A DNA stretch of 64,000 bases from Lampris incognitus. Taxonomy: Eukaryota > Chordata > Actinopteri > Lampriformes > Lampridae. Position numbers and translations under genes: made by a program. Positions within the stretch are counted from its first letter, which is position 1. Every line of letters begins with the position of its first letter. Under the pieces are notes generated by a model. It did no database searches. It had not been told where the DNA came from and saw only the letters and a program-made list of their open reading frames with translations. Positions 11,760-25,280 of this stretch are shown piece after piece. The stretch covers positions 23,182,895 to 23,246,894 of the forward strand of contig NC_079224.1 in the NCBI RefSeq assembly GCF_029633865.1, given 5' to 3'.

Positions 11760-12390
11760 CAGGGACAAGACCAGGAATGGTGAGGATGCAAGGAGTAGAG
11801 GTGAAGTAGGCATATGAGTTTAAATACTTGGGGTCAACTGTTCAAATTAACAGAGAGGGTGGAAGAGAGATGAAGAGGAGAGTGCAGGCAGGGTGGAGTG
11901 GGTGGAGAAGAGTGTCAGGAGTGATTTGTGACAGAAGGGTACCAGCAAGAGTTAAAGGGAAGGTTTACAAGATGGTAGTGAGACCAGCTATGTTGTATGG
12001 TTTGGAGACGGTGGCACTGATGAAAAGACAGGAGGCAGAGCTGGAGGTGGCAGAGTTGAAGATGCTAAGATTTTCATTGTGAGTAATGGAGGAGGACAGA
12101 ATATGGAACGAGTATATTAGAGGAACAGCTCAGGTTGGACGGTTTGGAGACAAAACAAGAGAGGCAAGATTGAGATGGCTTGGACATGTGTGGAGGAGAG
12201 ATGCTGGGTATATTGGGAGAAGGATGCTGAATATAGAGCTGTCAGGGAAGAGGAAAAGAGGAAGGCCAAAGAGGAGGGTTTATGGATGCGGTGAGAAAGG
12301 ACATGCAGGTGGTTGGTGTGACAGAGGAAGATGCAGAGGACACAGGAAGAGATGGAAACGGGTCACCAGTTGTCCACGGGTAAAGTACCT
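11760..12390 (+). pseudogene. RTE-like LINE, copy C (5'-truncated 3' end)
   Basis: It encodes the region after the RT core: YEFKYLGSTVQ, RRVQAGWSGWRR, VYKMVVRPAMLYGLE and RLRWLGHVWRRDAGYIG. It has an in-frame stop after LKMLRFSL and a frameshift near 12290. It matches the C-terminal third of the intact copy at 46895-49243. It lies between the slc7a7 promoter and the ripk2 3' end. Confidence 0.85.
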
Positions 12391-12399
12391 TATAGTGAC

Positions 12400-14044
12400 A
12401 ACATCTCATAGGTAGGACATTTTTAAAGGAGTTCTGTATTACCATTTAAGACCCGATAGATACCAACTGTGACTTGCCATAGACAACAAGTTAAGAAATG
12501 GTGAAAGATTTGTGTATGCCCTCACTGTCAGGGACCACCATGAAGTGTACCAATCTACAACAGAAACAAAGTAATCTGTAAAACTACCACTCATTTAACA
12601 GCCAGATTACACAGCCAATACTAGGGTTTTCTCTGCTACACCACTGTTATATTAGAAAAATAATGAACATTAACTATATTCTACATTTCCATGTTAATGA
12701 GCAATGAGGTTGAGCTTTGGGCACAACGGACATTTGCAGTGACCCCAGCATCCATTTACAGGGGGTGGAGTTAGTCATGCGACAGCAAGTCCCTAAACAA
12801 ACAAAAGGTTTGGGGAATGTGGATGGGGACCACAAAAACTTCTCAATATAATGGGAACCATTTTGTTCTGACAAGGACACGAGTCAACTCCAGTGTATTT
12901 TGGCACCCAAAAATACATTGTGCATTGTGGTGCACTCACACAACAGGGTTCAAGTGCTTGAACCCTGTTGTGTGAAAACAGGTGTTAGTTGGATAAAGCA
13001 CTATTAACAGTCTTAAAGATACAATCCGCAATTGATGCACAACAGCAGATGTCAGCACCACTTCTACTGTGGCTTGGTCAGACTTTGTAAACTTTCACAT
13101 CATCACTTGCGAATGAGAGTGTCTCAAACAAACCTGACGGTGAGACATGCCATGTAGATTGCTCATGTTGTTGCAGTCCTCCACACGGCCATGGCGGCAC
13201 ATGCCATTATGGATTGTGCCTTTAATATGAATATGTGTATCCATTTAGATGTAACAGACATGTTTCGTTAAAATAAAATAAATAATAATAATAATAATAA
13301 AGCATTTTCTGCAACAGATCTGCACTGAAATTGTAAAAAGATTCCCACCCAAGAGAATGTGGCTGAGTCCACCATGGCTGACAATAAAAGTGTCGTTGTC
13401 ATCTGAGCATGTAAAATAGTACAGTGAGGCCGTTTCAGAACAATGCCGGTGATTGTGTACAAGTCACAAGAGCTGTACAACAACATCTTTTTATCGACAG
13501 TAAGGTCTGAAAAAAAAAAACATGAGATGAGCAGCTTGAAGTTAATAGCAATCCTGTATAAGCTGCATGTTTGCTTAACAATTAAATTCCAGCACAACTA
13601 ATCCACTGAGGCACAGCCTAAGGGTATGCTACATGCAAGATAGGTTGACATACCTTGGTAACATATTGCAGTTATGTTATGTCTTGGTATGACTCATGTT
13701 GTAAAGCAAAGTTTTTACCCAAGTTAGTTTTTGATGCCTTCATATCCAAAGTTACCCAGTTCAAGAATCCATAGGAGCACGTTAATTCTAGCAGTGTCCA
13801 GGTGACTACAGAAGACAGTGATATTTGGTATTCCCTACTTGGAGAGCATAGTACTGTGGGGCTATTTGAGAACAGTAGGAAGAAGTGTTTGCCTGGGTCC
13901 AGACCTTTGAATCTACCCACTCCACCAAGTTGACCGATGGAAATGGAGTGTTAACAAGTTGACAATTCTGTCTGATATCAGGTAAAAGTGTAGCTTCCAA
14001 TAAGAAGGGAAAAAAAGCAAAAAAACATATGCAGTCCACTTTAA

Positions 14045-14049
<5 letters not shown>
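12400..14049. other. Intergenic DNA downstream of ripk2
   Basis: Apart from the palindrome at 12936-12975 and an (AAT)n tract near 13277-13300, I see no gene. Part of it may be ripk2 3'UTR if the polyadenylation site lies farther than 14155. Confidence 0.4.
12936..12975. repeat. Near-perfect palindrome, 19-bp arms, 2-nt centre
   Basis: The left arm CACACAACAGGGTTCAAG (12937-12954) and right arm CTTGAACCCTGTTGTGTG (12957-12974) are exact reverse complements around TG. One more T/A pair extends it on each side. No transposon end or terminator explains it. Confidence 0.9.

Positions 14050-14124
<75 letters not shown>
14050..14124. repeat. (CA)n microsatellite
   Basis: About 37 uninterrupted CA units. 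It gives spurious long His-Thr and Cys-Val frames on both strands. Confidence 0.97.
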
Positions 14125-14126
<2 letters not shown>

Positions 14127-14154
14127 TTCTGGATTCAATGTGAAGAGTCACCAT

Positions 14155-14160
14155 TTTATT
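14155..14160 (-). terminator. ripk2: Candidate ripk2 polyadenylation signal
   Basis: This is the first canonical AATAAA on the minus strand after the ripk2 stop codon that I found (AAAAATAAAATG context). It would give a 3'UTR of about 1.4 kb. This is position and motif only. Confidence 0.3.
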
Positions 14161-15576
14161 TTTGATCCATGCCTTGGCAAATCTCATCAGCCTACCATTA
14201 ACACTGGGCAGGACAGGCTGTACCAAAAACCAACAGACTCCATGTGGTATTTCAAACAGACTGGGAAATTCTGGCCTCACTGGCTGGAATTCCAGTTCAG
14301 AAGACTAGTAATGCTAGATCGCTGACTAAGCTTAAAGGGTAGCAAACCTTTTTTTCACCATTTTTTTGAGCTGAAACATGGGGCCTCAGATGGCAGAACC
14401 AATTGCCCTCATGATGAACTCAACAATAAACAAGATGCATCATATTGCCCCTTTGAGGGACAAAATGTAAGCTTTATCTTACTTCTGGGGGAAACACGTT
14501 AAGATCAGTCCCCTCCGAAATTGTCTACTTAATACAGAGGAATCAAAGATGCCTAGACCCATAAGACATAGGCGACACACATGGGGTTCAACACATAAGT
14601 TCAATAAAACTGAGCTGAATAGAAAAGCAACATGCTGGCTTTAGCCAGCTTAGCTCTCTGCACAGACTTGTGAGATGCCATGGCGTGTTGTTGTACTATA
14701 GACCCCCCCCCCCAAACACACACTCTCTGTTCTCTTGTTCTCCAGTCCTTTTTTCACCCTTTTCAAAATGTGAATTGGCAGAGACATGAAAAACAAAAAC
14801 GAGTGCTTACTTATTCCTTTAGACCACATATTAGATGACCAAATGGCTGAGGTCATGTGTACTCTGGTCTTGTTCAACACTTGACAGTCCATTCATTTCC
14901 TGGTTTGTACTAGATGGTTCAGAACAAATGCAGTAGTCACAGTAGTAATACCTATACTTGGAAGGCAGAAAAGAGTCTGAATAAAGCAAAAGATGAACGC
15001 AACGGTCGACTTAAAGAGAAGGGTTTTACAATTGAACGTATACTGTTTTAGGCTGACATTTCTCTGGCCTGTTAACATTCCAAATTTTTCTGAATCTCTC
15101 TCGGATTAAGTACATCGGTGGAACATTTGCATTATATAAATAAGGCCACACACACGGGGCTGTAACAGTATACCTTTCAGGTAACTTTGAGTTTATGTAG
15201 ACAAAGTTAAAAAACATAACCATCGGGGTGAGGCTCCAGCAGTAGATCCAAGTTCACTCAGAATGAAGTGGATCATATTTTTTAATTAAACCACTGATTC
15301 AGTCAGAATAGACTGGGTACTGCTGATTATATATACTAGAGAAGAATATCTGGCATATTGGAATCCGTCCTAGCATAGTGGATAGCTTTGTGAAATCCAA
15401 CCGTTTTCAAACATCTTTACATTTGATTCCTTTTGCCTACCTTCAAAGCCACAAGCCACTAGTCAGACCAGCTTGAATTTTTCCGCCTTTTCATGTGAGA
15501 CACTGGCAGAGCTTGAGCCATGACAATCATCTTGACAACAACTGAAGCATTTCCACTGCTTGTCTGGGGACTGCCG

Positions 15577-15965
15577 CTACATGGTCCTGGGGATATTATA
15601 GGATATGGAAAGTGTTGGTGTGCTGTGGACAAGGGGGACTGTAGGGAAGCCCAGTTCAGCTGGGTATGGCTGTAGGCCCATCTGTTTGTTTTCATATAGC
15701 TTGCGGACAACCACGTAACAGAAATCCTCATTGCGGCGATTGCATGTGTCTAGAAGATGGCGGACCTTGGCAGTGCGCGTGGGCTGGTTGATCACCAGCT
15801 CATAGTCTTCGTGCATCAACAGTGAGCGTGCCAGCAGGGCATCCAAGCTCTGATTCAGGCAGGCATCAGTCATCTGGCGGATGATTTCTTCGCGCCGCAC
15901 TGCAATCCACTTTCCGATGGGGCCCTGCGAGGGAGTGGAGAGGGGCAATGGAGGCGAGTTGTCGG
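15577..15965 (-). CDS. ripk2: ripk2 exon 11 (CARD, stop)
   Basis: The acceptor is TTGCTGTAG and the stop TAG lies at 15579-15577. It carries the whole CARD and the tail ending NIPRTM. Confidence 0.97.
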
Positions 15966-18900
15966 CTACAGCAAAGAAAAGGATTCCGATTTTATTCACA
16001 GTGGATAAGAGTTGTTAAGAAAGACAACATATCTACAGAAATGTGTGTACACATCAGTTGTCATGAACTGCAATGTCCCACACCTTGTTGCTGTAGCGTG
16101 ATATTCTCTAGACGGCTCTCACATTCATTTATAGGTATCATTGTTTTGACAGGTATATTCAAGTCATTCATAGGTTTGGCACTCTGGTAGTCACTTTGAT
16201 TGTTGACTGGGTTGTGGTCCTGCAGTGACTTAGGAGGCTCAAGAGCATTGGACATGAATGACAATGGAGACTCTTCTACATTAGAAAGGACAGCAAGAAT
16301 GTAGAATGACAGCAAAATTATACAAAATATCAAAGTCAGCATCTTAAGCCTTAACTCATGAGAGTTTATTCCCGGTTACCTATAATGGTATGGCATGTAA
16401 AAATCTACTATGTCAATACAGGACTACGTCAAACTAATACACTAACTATTACAATTTCCAACAGCAACAGCACAGTCCTAAGTAATGTAATGACATCAGA
16501 TAACTTGGTTTGTGATGACATGGATTAATTACCTTTAGAGGGTGGCACAATGCTGCAGCTGGTGAGGAAGCCTGGCTGAGATACTTCTACTTCCTGGGAT
16601 GAACAAGACCCTGATCCTGAGGTGGAGCTCTCCTGTAGAGTGGACAGTAAGAGAAAAGGTAAACTTAAAGACAAACACCCTATATAAAAATACAAAAAAC
16701 AAATTTATCGATTGGTTGATGAACTTGACTGATCCCCTAAAGGGAAAATGCATCAGCCACCACACATAAGGACATACAGTGCATCCGGAAAGTATTCACA
16801 CCCCTTCACTTTCCCCACATTTTGTTATGTTACAGCCTTATTCCCAAAGGGATTAAATTCCTTTTTTTCTCATCAATCTACATACAATACCCCATAATGA
16901 CAAAGCGAAAAAGGTTTTATAGAAATTTTTGCAAATTTATTAAAAATAAAAAAAATGAAATATTGCATGTACATAAGTATTCACACCCTTTACTCAGTAC
17001 TTGGTTGAGGCACCCTTGGCAGCGATTACAGCCTCAAGTCTTCTCGGGTATGAAGCTACAAGCTTGGCACACCTATATTTGGGGTATTTCTCCCATTCTT
17101 CTCTGCAGATCCTCTCGAGCTCTGTAGGGTTAGATGGGGAGCGTCGCTGCACAGCTATTTTCAGGTCTTTCCAGAGATGTTCAATGGGGTTCAAGTCTGG
17201 GCTCTGGCTGGGCCACTCAAGGGCATTCACAGACTTGTCCCGAAGCCACTCTTTCGTTGTCTTGGCTGTGTGCTTAGGGTCGTTGTCGTGTTGAAAGGTA
17301 AACCTTCGCCCCAGTCTGAGGTCCTGACCGCTCTGGAGCAGGTTTTCGTCAAGGATCTCTCTGTACTTTGCTCCATTCATCTTTCCCTCAATCCTGACTA
17401 GTCTCCCAGTTCCTGCCGCTGAAAAACATCCCCACAGCATGATGCTGCCACCACCATGCTTCACTGTAGGGATGGTATTAGCAAGGTGATGAGCGGTGCC
17501 TGGTTTCCTCCAGACGTGACGTTTGGCATTCAGGCCAAAAAGTTAAATCTTGGTTTCACCAGACCAGAGAATCTTGTTTCTCATGGTCTGAGAGTCCTTT
17601 AGGTGATTTCTGGCAAACTCCAAGCGGGCTGTCATGTGCCTTTTACTGAGCAGAGTCTTCCATCCGGCCACTCTACCATAAAGGACTGATTAGTGGAGTG
17701 CTGCAGAGATGGTTGTCCTTCTGGAAGGTTCTCCCATCTCCACAGAGGAACGCTGGAGCTCTGTCAGAGTGACCATCGGGTTCTTGGTCACCTCCCTGAC
17801 CAAGGCCCTTCTCCCCCGATTGCTCAGTTTAGCTGGGCGGCCAGCTCTAGGAAGAGTCCTGGTGGATCCAAACTTCTTCCATTTACGAATGATGGAGACC
17901 ACTGTGCTCTTTGGGACCTTCAAAGCTGTAGACATTTTTTTGTACCCTTCCCCAGATCTGTGCCTCGATACAATCCTGTCTCGGAGGTCCACAGACAGTT
18001 CCTTTGACTTCATGGCTTGGTTTCTGCTCTGACATGCACTGTCAACAGTGGGACCTTATATAGACAGGTGTGTGCCTTTCCAAATCATGTCCTATCAATT
18101 GAATTTACTATGGGTGGATTCCAATCAAGATGTAAAAACATCTCAAGGATGATCAGTAGAAACAGGATGAACCTGAGCTCAATTTTGAGTGTCCTAGCAA
18201 AGGGTGTGAATACTTATGTACATGCAATATTTCAGTTTTTTATTTTTAATAAATTTGCAAAAATTTCTACAAAACCTTTTTCACTTTGCCATTATGGGGT
18301 ATTGTGTGTAGATTGATGAAAAAAAAAAGGAATTTAATCCATTTTGGAATAAGGCTGTAACATAACAAAATGTGGGGAAAGTGAAGGGGTGTGAATACTT
18401 TCCGGATGCACTGTATATGACAGAAATATAAGGGTAAAAACAACACTAAAATGGTGCCATTCAGGACAAAACCTTGCCCCTTGACGGTTACTCAAAGTGA
18501 AAGTCAAGGTGCCAGATAGAAGCCTGACTGGGACTAATGTTAACTAATACAATTTAATTTCTCATTGTGGCTTCCCCTTAAAAAAAGTGTTTCTCATAGA
18601 CTGAAAAGAGGACACAGGGCACACTTTGAAAAATACAAGTGTTGAGCCAAAAACAAGTGTTCCCGACAAATCCCCCATACTTTTAGCAGAGCCAATTTGC
18701 TGAAAGGTCACCAAATACGATAGGAAACCCATTTTGGTAGAACACCTGCGACAGATTACTTCCATAGATTAGACCCAGAGATGGGTCTGTCCGACCGTAA
18801 TACTGTCATTCATGATTGGTTGGAAAGAAGTTTGATTATATCTGCTAGTTGCTGCTTTTTTTTCCTAAGTACCTGGCTGTTTGCAAAGTCTGAGAGATTT

Positions 18901-21900
18901 TTGAGGGTTGAATTTGAAATCGCAAATACAGAATTCCAGAGAATGTTAATTTTTAAACTGTTCTTCTCCCAATTACATTGAAACTGGATGTTGAAAACTC
19001 ATTTTCAAATAGGCTGAAATTCAGATTTTAACAATTCAGAGTTAAAGAAATTAAGACTGAAACTGACTAGCTAGAATATACAATTCAAATTCAGGTCTCT
19101 GCTGACACAAATGTCATACCAGAGGGAACATGCTTTTGGCTTGGTATTGGCCTACAGGGTGTGGATTGTGCTGACGTGCTGTTTTTGTAAATACTGACCG
19201 GCCAGGAGCTGGGGCTGTCCTTCAGTGATTCCTGCTCTTTCCTCTTTTCACAGGCTGGCTGGGCTGTGCAGCTGGCTGTCATCCTCATCAACTGTGGTTG
19301 GGGGTGATGTGGATTAAAATAAAGGAGAGTCAAAAGAGAGGAGTCATGTAACAGAGATTAGTGGGACCTAGTGAATCAAAATAAAAATCAGAATTGCTAT
19401 TGTTGTGATGGTTATGACAGATTTATGTGCAAATAGAAGAACAATCCATCATAATTTATTACTGCCACTTGCCACTCAGTCACTTTAAAATTTCATTTAA
19501 CCTTATCTATAACTACTGTGTAGTGTTGTGTATTGTTGTATGGTGTGCACTGTCTCATATGCCGGTGCCAAAGACAAATTTCCATTTTATGTAAATTTAA
19601 TGGACGATAAAGTAATCTGAATCCGAACCCGAAAAACATTTGCTATTTTAATGTTGCCTCAAATATGTAAACCATTCAACTATGTGACAATAATCAGTGG
19701 TAGTACTTATCCATCTCAAACCCCAATAATACGGAGGTTTCTCCTTACATGCACTGTAAGCAGTTTTACCAAGATACAACAATGTGCCAATACATAGTAC
19801 AGCTGTGTGAAAACGTGGTCTCCATCGCATACACAAATGAAAGGAGGAAGGATGTTTCTAGAGGATATGGTGAAAATGAAATCTGTCAAGTCATTCCTTT
19901 CAAGTTATGCTACATGTCCAACATCACCCAATTAGTCACAGTTTAACAGTCAATTTTGCTGTGTCAAATGTGAACATCTCAGCTTATGAAAACATGTCAT
20001 AACTCTTTGTATTGTTTAATAAGAGCAGTACAATGAGCACAGTGTACCCTGAATTCTGACAAACCTTTGATTTCTTGATCTCCAACACAGCTTCCATAAA
20101 ATCAATCTCATTGAATCTCCTCAGCATGGGCTCCAGCTCAATCAGACACTCTAAATTAATAATAAATTATAAATAATGATAAACATTTTATTTAAAGGCA
20201 CCTTTCATGACACTCAAGGTCACCTTAGATTTAATACAGTAAAACAAAGCAGTAAAAACACTGGCACAACCAACAATAAAACACACAAGCAATAGAGCAT
20301 ACATCAACTGGAATTAAAAAAAAAGAAGATGAATTTCATGCTGTCAATGCTGTTAAAGTGAGTATGCTAGCTTAAAAAGGTGGGTTTTAAGAGCAGATCT
20401 GAATTCTGTTAAGGAGTCCAGTAAGCGGATGTGACAGGGAATGGAGTTCCAGAATTTGGGTGCAGCACAGGAGAAAGCCCTGGCATCTATTGTTCTGAGG
20501 TTGATGGCTGGTAGTGCCAATAGACCTGCTGGTGAAGACCACAGGGAGCAAGATGGAGTGTAATTCTGAAGGAGGTCTGTGAGGTAAGCAGGGGACGGAT
20601 TATGAAGAGTTTTGAATGTTAATAATACAATTTTAAAATTAATCCGCTGTGGCACAGGAAGCCAGTGTAATCGAATCAGCAGGGGAGACATGGTCAGTAA
20701 ACTTTAACATTTAATAATGTGCTGCAGAATTCTGGATGAGTTGAAGTCAGTGAAAAGTTGGGGATGCCTGCCAGGACTGCATTGCAGTAGTCAATGCGTG
20801 ATATGACCAAAGCATTGACTAAGACTACCATGGACCGTGGAGTGTTGTATTAAAAGCAGGGCATAGTCTGGAGATGTTTCTCAGATGGAAAAAGGCAATC
20901 CAGGAGACATAGTTTATGTGACTGGAAAAGGAAAGGGTACTATCTAGGATAACACCAAGGCTCTTAGCCTGAGGGGAGACAGGCATGGTGGCTCCAGTAA
21001 TGGAGAGTGAGCAAATATTGGTTTTGAGAATGTAGATTTAATGCCAATGAGGAGTAGCTCAGTTTTACTTCTGTTGAATTTCAGATTATCGTTAGTCATC
21101 CATATCTGTATATCATGGAGAAAAGCAGTGAGGGTACCGGAGGGTAGAGTGGAAGTGGGCTTAGTAGACACAAAGCTGTGTATCATAAGCATAGCAGCGG
21201 AAATGGATACCATAGTGCCAGAAGATGTTGCCAAGAGGGAGGAAGTAAATAATAAACAGGTGTGGCCCCAACACTGAACCCTGTGGAACTCCATGAGGAA
21301 CTATCAAACTTTCTGACCGGTAATTCCGAATTAGTACAAAATGTGTCCTGTTTGTAAGGTAGAAAGCAAACCACTGATACACAGTGCCCCCAACTCCAAT
21401 GCTAGCCAGATAATCCAAGAGAAGCTGATGAGATATAGTATCAAAGGCTGCTTTGATGTCAAGGAGGATGAGGATAGAGAGTAGACCAGAGTCAGCTGCA
21501 TGAAGGAGGTCATTAGTGATCTTAACCAGGGCCGTTTCGGTACCATGTTTGGGGCAAAAGCCAGATTGGAATTATTCAAAGAGACTATTTGCTATCAAGG
21601 TAGATCTAGAGTTGAGATGCAACTACCTTCTCAAGGATTTTGGAGATAAATGGTAATTGTAAAAGTAAAAAAGTAAAAAGTAGAAAGAATACAGCAAATC
21701 ATGAAAAGATACTATGAGATCCTACATTTTCAGAACCAAACAACTGCACTGCGTGAGCACATCAAATTCATTTTGCAATCAAAAGGAGATAATAAATTGA
21801 AGTAGGTTGTGAAATAATCAATATTATCAATAGTGAAGACATGAAATTTTTTTTGCCAGACTGAAAAGTCCTTTTCATGTTTTACTTTCTCTGTTTAAGT

Positions 21901-23717
21901 ATAGATTTGTAATAAAGTACATTAAAAAGGAATAGGGCTTTGAAAAAAGGAGGAGAGGACATCTTAAATCGTATTCCTACAGTTGCACCACTTATCATGT
22001 GTCCCTTACTGAGGAAGGAGGGTCGTTCATCAGGGTTAGCGGTCCAGCCGCAGGTCATAATGTTGATGAGAGTCTCTCTACTGGGGATATTGGCGGGCAG
22101 GCTATCCAAGCCTGTGTCAGGACGCCGTCCCCGCAGCACGCTAAACATGATCTGCATGGGGTTGGTCACTTCTGTCCACACAAAAACACACGGAGGATTG
22201 GTAATTACACTTTCAATAAAACAGTGGAAAAAAAAAAAGGAATAGAAACCAAGTGAAAAACATGTCAATCCAGGATGTTGTCTTCATATACTACTGAACT
22301 AATAGTTACCTTCAAATGGAATCTGCCTGGACAGAACTTCCCACATAATTATTGCATAGCTAGAACGTAAACAAAGGGGGAAAACAGATTAGGTAATGAC
22401 AAATACATGTTCCATGTAAAATGGTATTCCCCATGGCTGGAGGGAGAAATTACAAACTATTCCCTTTATTTTACATTTAGTTGGAAATCAGAGCTTAACA
22501 AAGAGCATCTCTCCTGCTGGTTGAGCCTGATATGGTCAATGGATTTAAGCCCTTGGCCAGGTGACTCACAATGTGTTTGTTCTTAGTATATTAAGAATCC
22601 ACGCTTTACTGTCACACTGTTTTGACTTATCGGTTGCGCAACATTTCTCACACAATGTCACCGGGCTGTCGGGGTTGTCAGCTACAGCGCATTAAAGACA
22701 CCAACCTATGGTGATAACTATGACATAGTTTGTGAATGGGTGTGGTTCACACTGAGGTTTAAGTCACCTAAAATTATGTATGCAAGAGATGTCCAAAAAG
22801 TTAGTTAAATTGTTTGCTTTAGCATGTAGCAGATACCTTAGGTACTGGTTTATATCCAGGATAAGTTCAAATTTGTCATAAGTTTGTAATGTGCACCGTC
22901 ATATTCTTATCTGAATATATGAATGAGAAACAAGTCATTGCAAATATTTCCACTAAGACAAAGCTTACATATAATGAGCCCCAACAATAAATTTGATAAG
23001 ATCTTAACTATCATTTCAAGGATTCTGATATTTGGGATATGAGAACATTCAGGTAATGCAACCAGAATGAAGCATGAACATGTTCAAAATCAAACAGAAT
23101 ACTCAGTGTGTCCAGAACAATGCCAGGACATTAAAGTGCACACAAATACACTTGATGTTCACAACTTGACTCAAAGCAACTGATTTTAGGGATCAATGTC
23201 TCACCTGTACATGTCGTGTTTGACATCAGCCCGCCGAGTGTTGGAAGGCTCATACTTTTCGGGGGGCATATAGATTACTGTGCCCCCCATTTCTGTAGGC
23301 TTGGACCCTGAACCTTTACTGACTGAGAGCTGCCGCCATTTTGAAAGGCCAAAGTCTGCAATCTGGACAAAAGATTAGCATAATGTTAGAGGTCAGCTTT
23401 GTAAAGGATGGGTAGCTTTAGAAAATCAGCTATCCTTCCACGGAGAGCAATTAATCGAAAGATTAAGGAAAAAAAACATCAAATTTAAAGATCTGTATTA
23501 GGGGCTGTGAACCTCAGGAGAAAAAAAAACAGCTTTTGAATACAGGTTGTTTAAATGAGTCAGATCAGGATCAGACTGGTTCTTGCTTGAGGACAGCTTT
23601 TAATCAAGAATTAATTCATATGCAAATCTACAACAACTCTGTTTAATATGGCATGGGAAAGTTTGAGTGAGTCTGTGATTGAGAGTATATTATTATATCA
23701 GAGATAGATTTTCTGCA

Positions 23718-23750
<33 letters not shown>

Positions 23751-24623
23751 GTAACGTGCATGACCAAATAGACTCGCTGGCCCTTGGTTAACGGGTCAGA
23801 CCCTTTAGTTGACTGGTTAACATAGTCACCCGTGGTGCAGGAGATCCGGGTTCGCGTCCTGGCTGCGGTGGTTCCCACGCTGCTCCCCAAATTCGCCACA
23901 TTGGTGTCAGAAGTAGGATGGTGAGACTGTGAGGCCATCGGAAGCACGTGCGCCCAGAGGCATGAGGGAGCTGATATGCTGAAGCGTGGGGATGCACTTC
24001 CCGAAGGATGGGGGTAGTGTAACGTGCATGGATAAATAGACTCGCTGGCCCTTGGCTAACGGGTCGGACGCTTTAGTCGACTGGTTAACGTAGTCAACCG
24101 TGGTGTGGGAGATCCGGGTTCGCATCCCGGCTGTGGCGGTTCCCGGGCTGCCCCCCGAATTCGCTACATTCCCAAATTTGCTACATTCCTGAAGGAGGGG
24201 GGTAGTGTAACGTGCACAGATAAATAGACTCGCTGGCCCTTGGTTAATGGGTTGGACCCTTTAGTCGACTGGTTAACATAGTTGTCCATGATGTGGGAGA
24301 CACGGGTTCGCATCCTGGCTGTGGCAGTTCCCGGCTGTCCCCCTGAATTCGCTACATTGGTGTCCGAAGTGGGATGGTGAGACCGTGAAGCCATCGGAAG
24401 TGTGTGCGCCCAGGGGCGTGAGGGAGCTGATACACTGAAGCACAGGGACGCGCTTCCTGACGGAGTGGAGTAGTGTAATGTGCACGGATAAATAGACTCG
24501 CTAGCCCTTGGCTAACGGGTTGGACCCTTTAGTCGACTGGTTAACGTTGTCGCCCATGGTGCGGGAGATCCGGGTTCGCGTCTTGGCTGCGGCGGTTCCC
24601 GGACTGGCCCCCGAATTCGCTAC

Positions 24624-24675
<52 letters not shown>

Positions 24676-25280
24676 GTAACGTGCATGACCAAATAGACCC
24701 GCTGGCCCTTGGTTAACGGGTCGGACCCTTTAGTTGACTGGTTAACATAGTTGCCCGTGGTGCAGGAGATCCGGGTTTGCGTCCTGGCTGCGGTGGTTCC
24801 CACGCTGCTCCCCAAATTCGCCACATTGGTGTCAGAAGTAGGATGGTGAGACTGTGAGGCCATCGGAAGCACGTGCGCCCAGAGGCATGAGGGAGCTGAT
24901 ATGCTGAAGCGTGGGGACACACTTCCCGAAGGATGGGGGTAGTGTAACGTGCACGGATAAATAGACTCGCTGGCCCTTGGCTAACGGGTCGGACCCTTTA
25001 GTCGACTGGTTAACATAGTCAACCGTGGCGTGGGAGATCCGGGTTCGCATCCCGGCTGTGGCGGTTCCCAGGCTGCCCCCCGAATTCGCTACATTCCCAA
25101 ATTTGCTACATTCCTGAAGGAGGGGGGTAGTGTAACATGCACAGATAAATAGACTCGCTAGCCCTTGGCTAACGGGTTGGACCCTTTAGTCGACTGGTTA
25201 ACATAGTTGCCCATGGTGCGGGAGATCCGGGTTTGCGTCTTGGCTGCGGCGGTTCCCGGACTGGCCCCCGAATTCGCTAC

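Noticed and set aside
14029-14325. Long His-Thr / Cys-Val open frames over CA/TG arrays (also near 36040, 36240, 50890, 58630, 63390)
   Set aside because: Translations of dinucleotide microsatellites; open only because the repeat has no stop codons.
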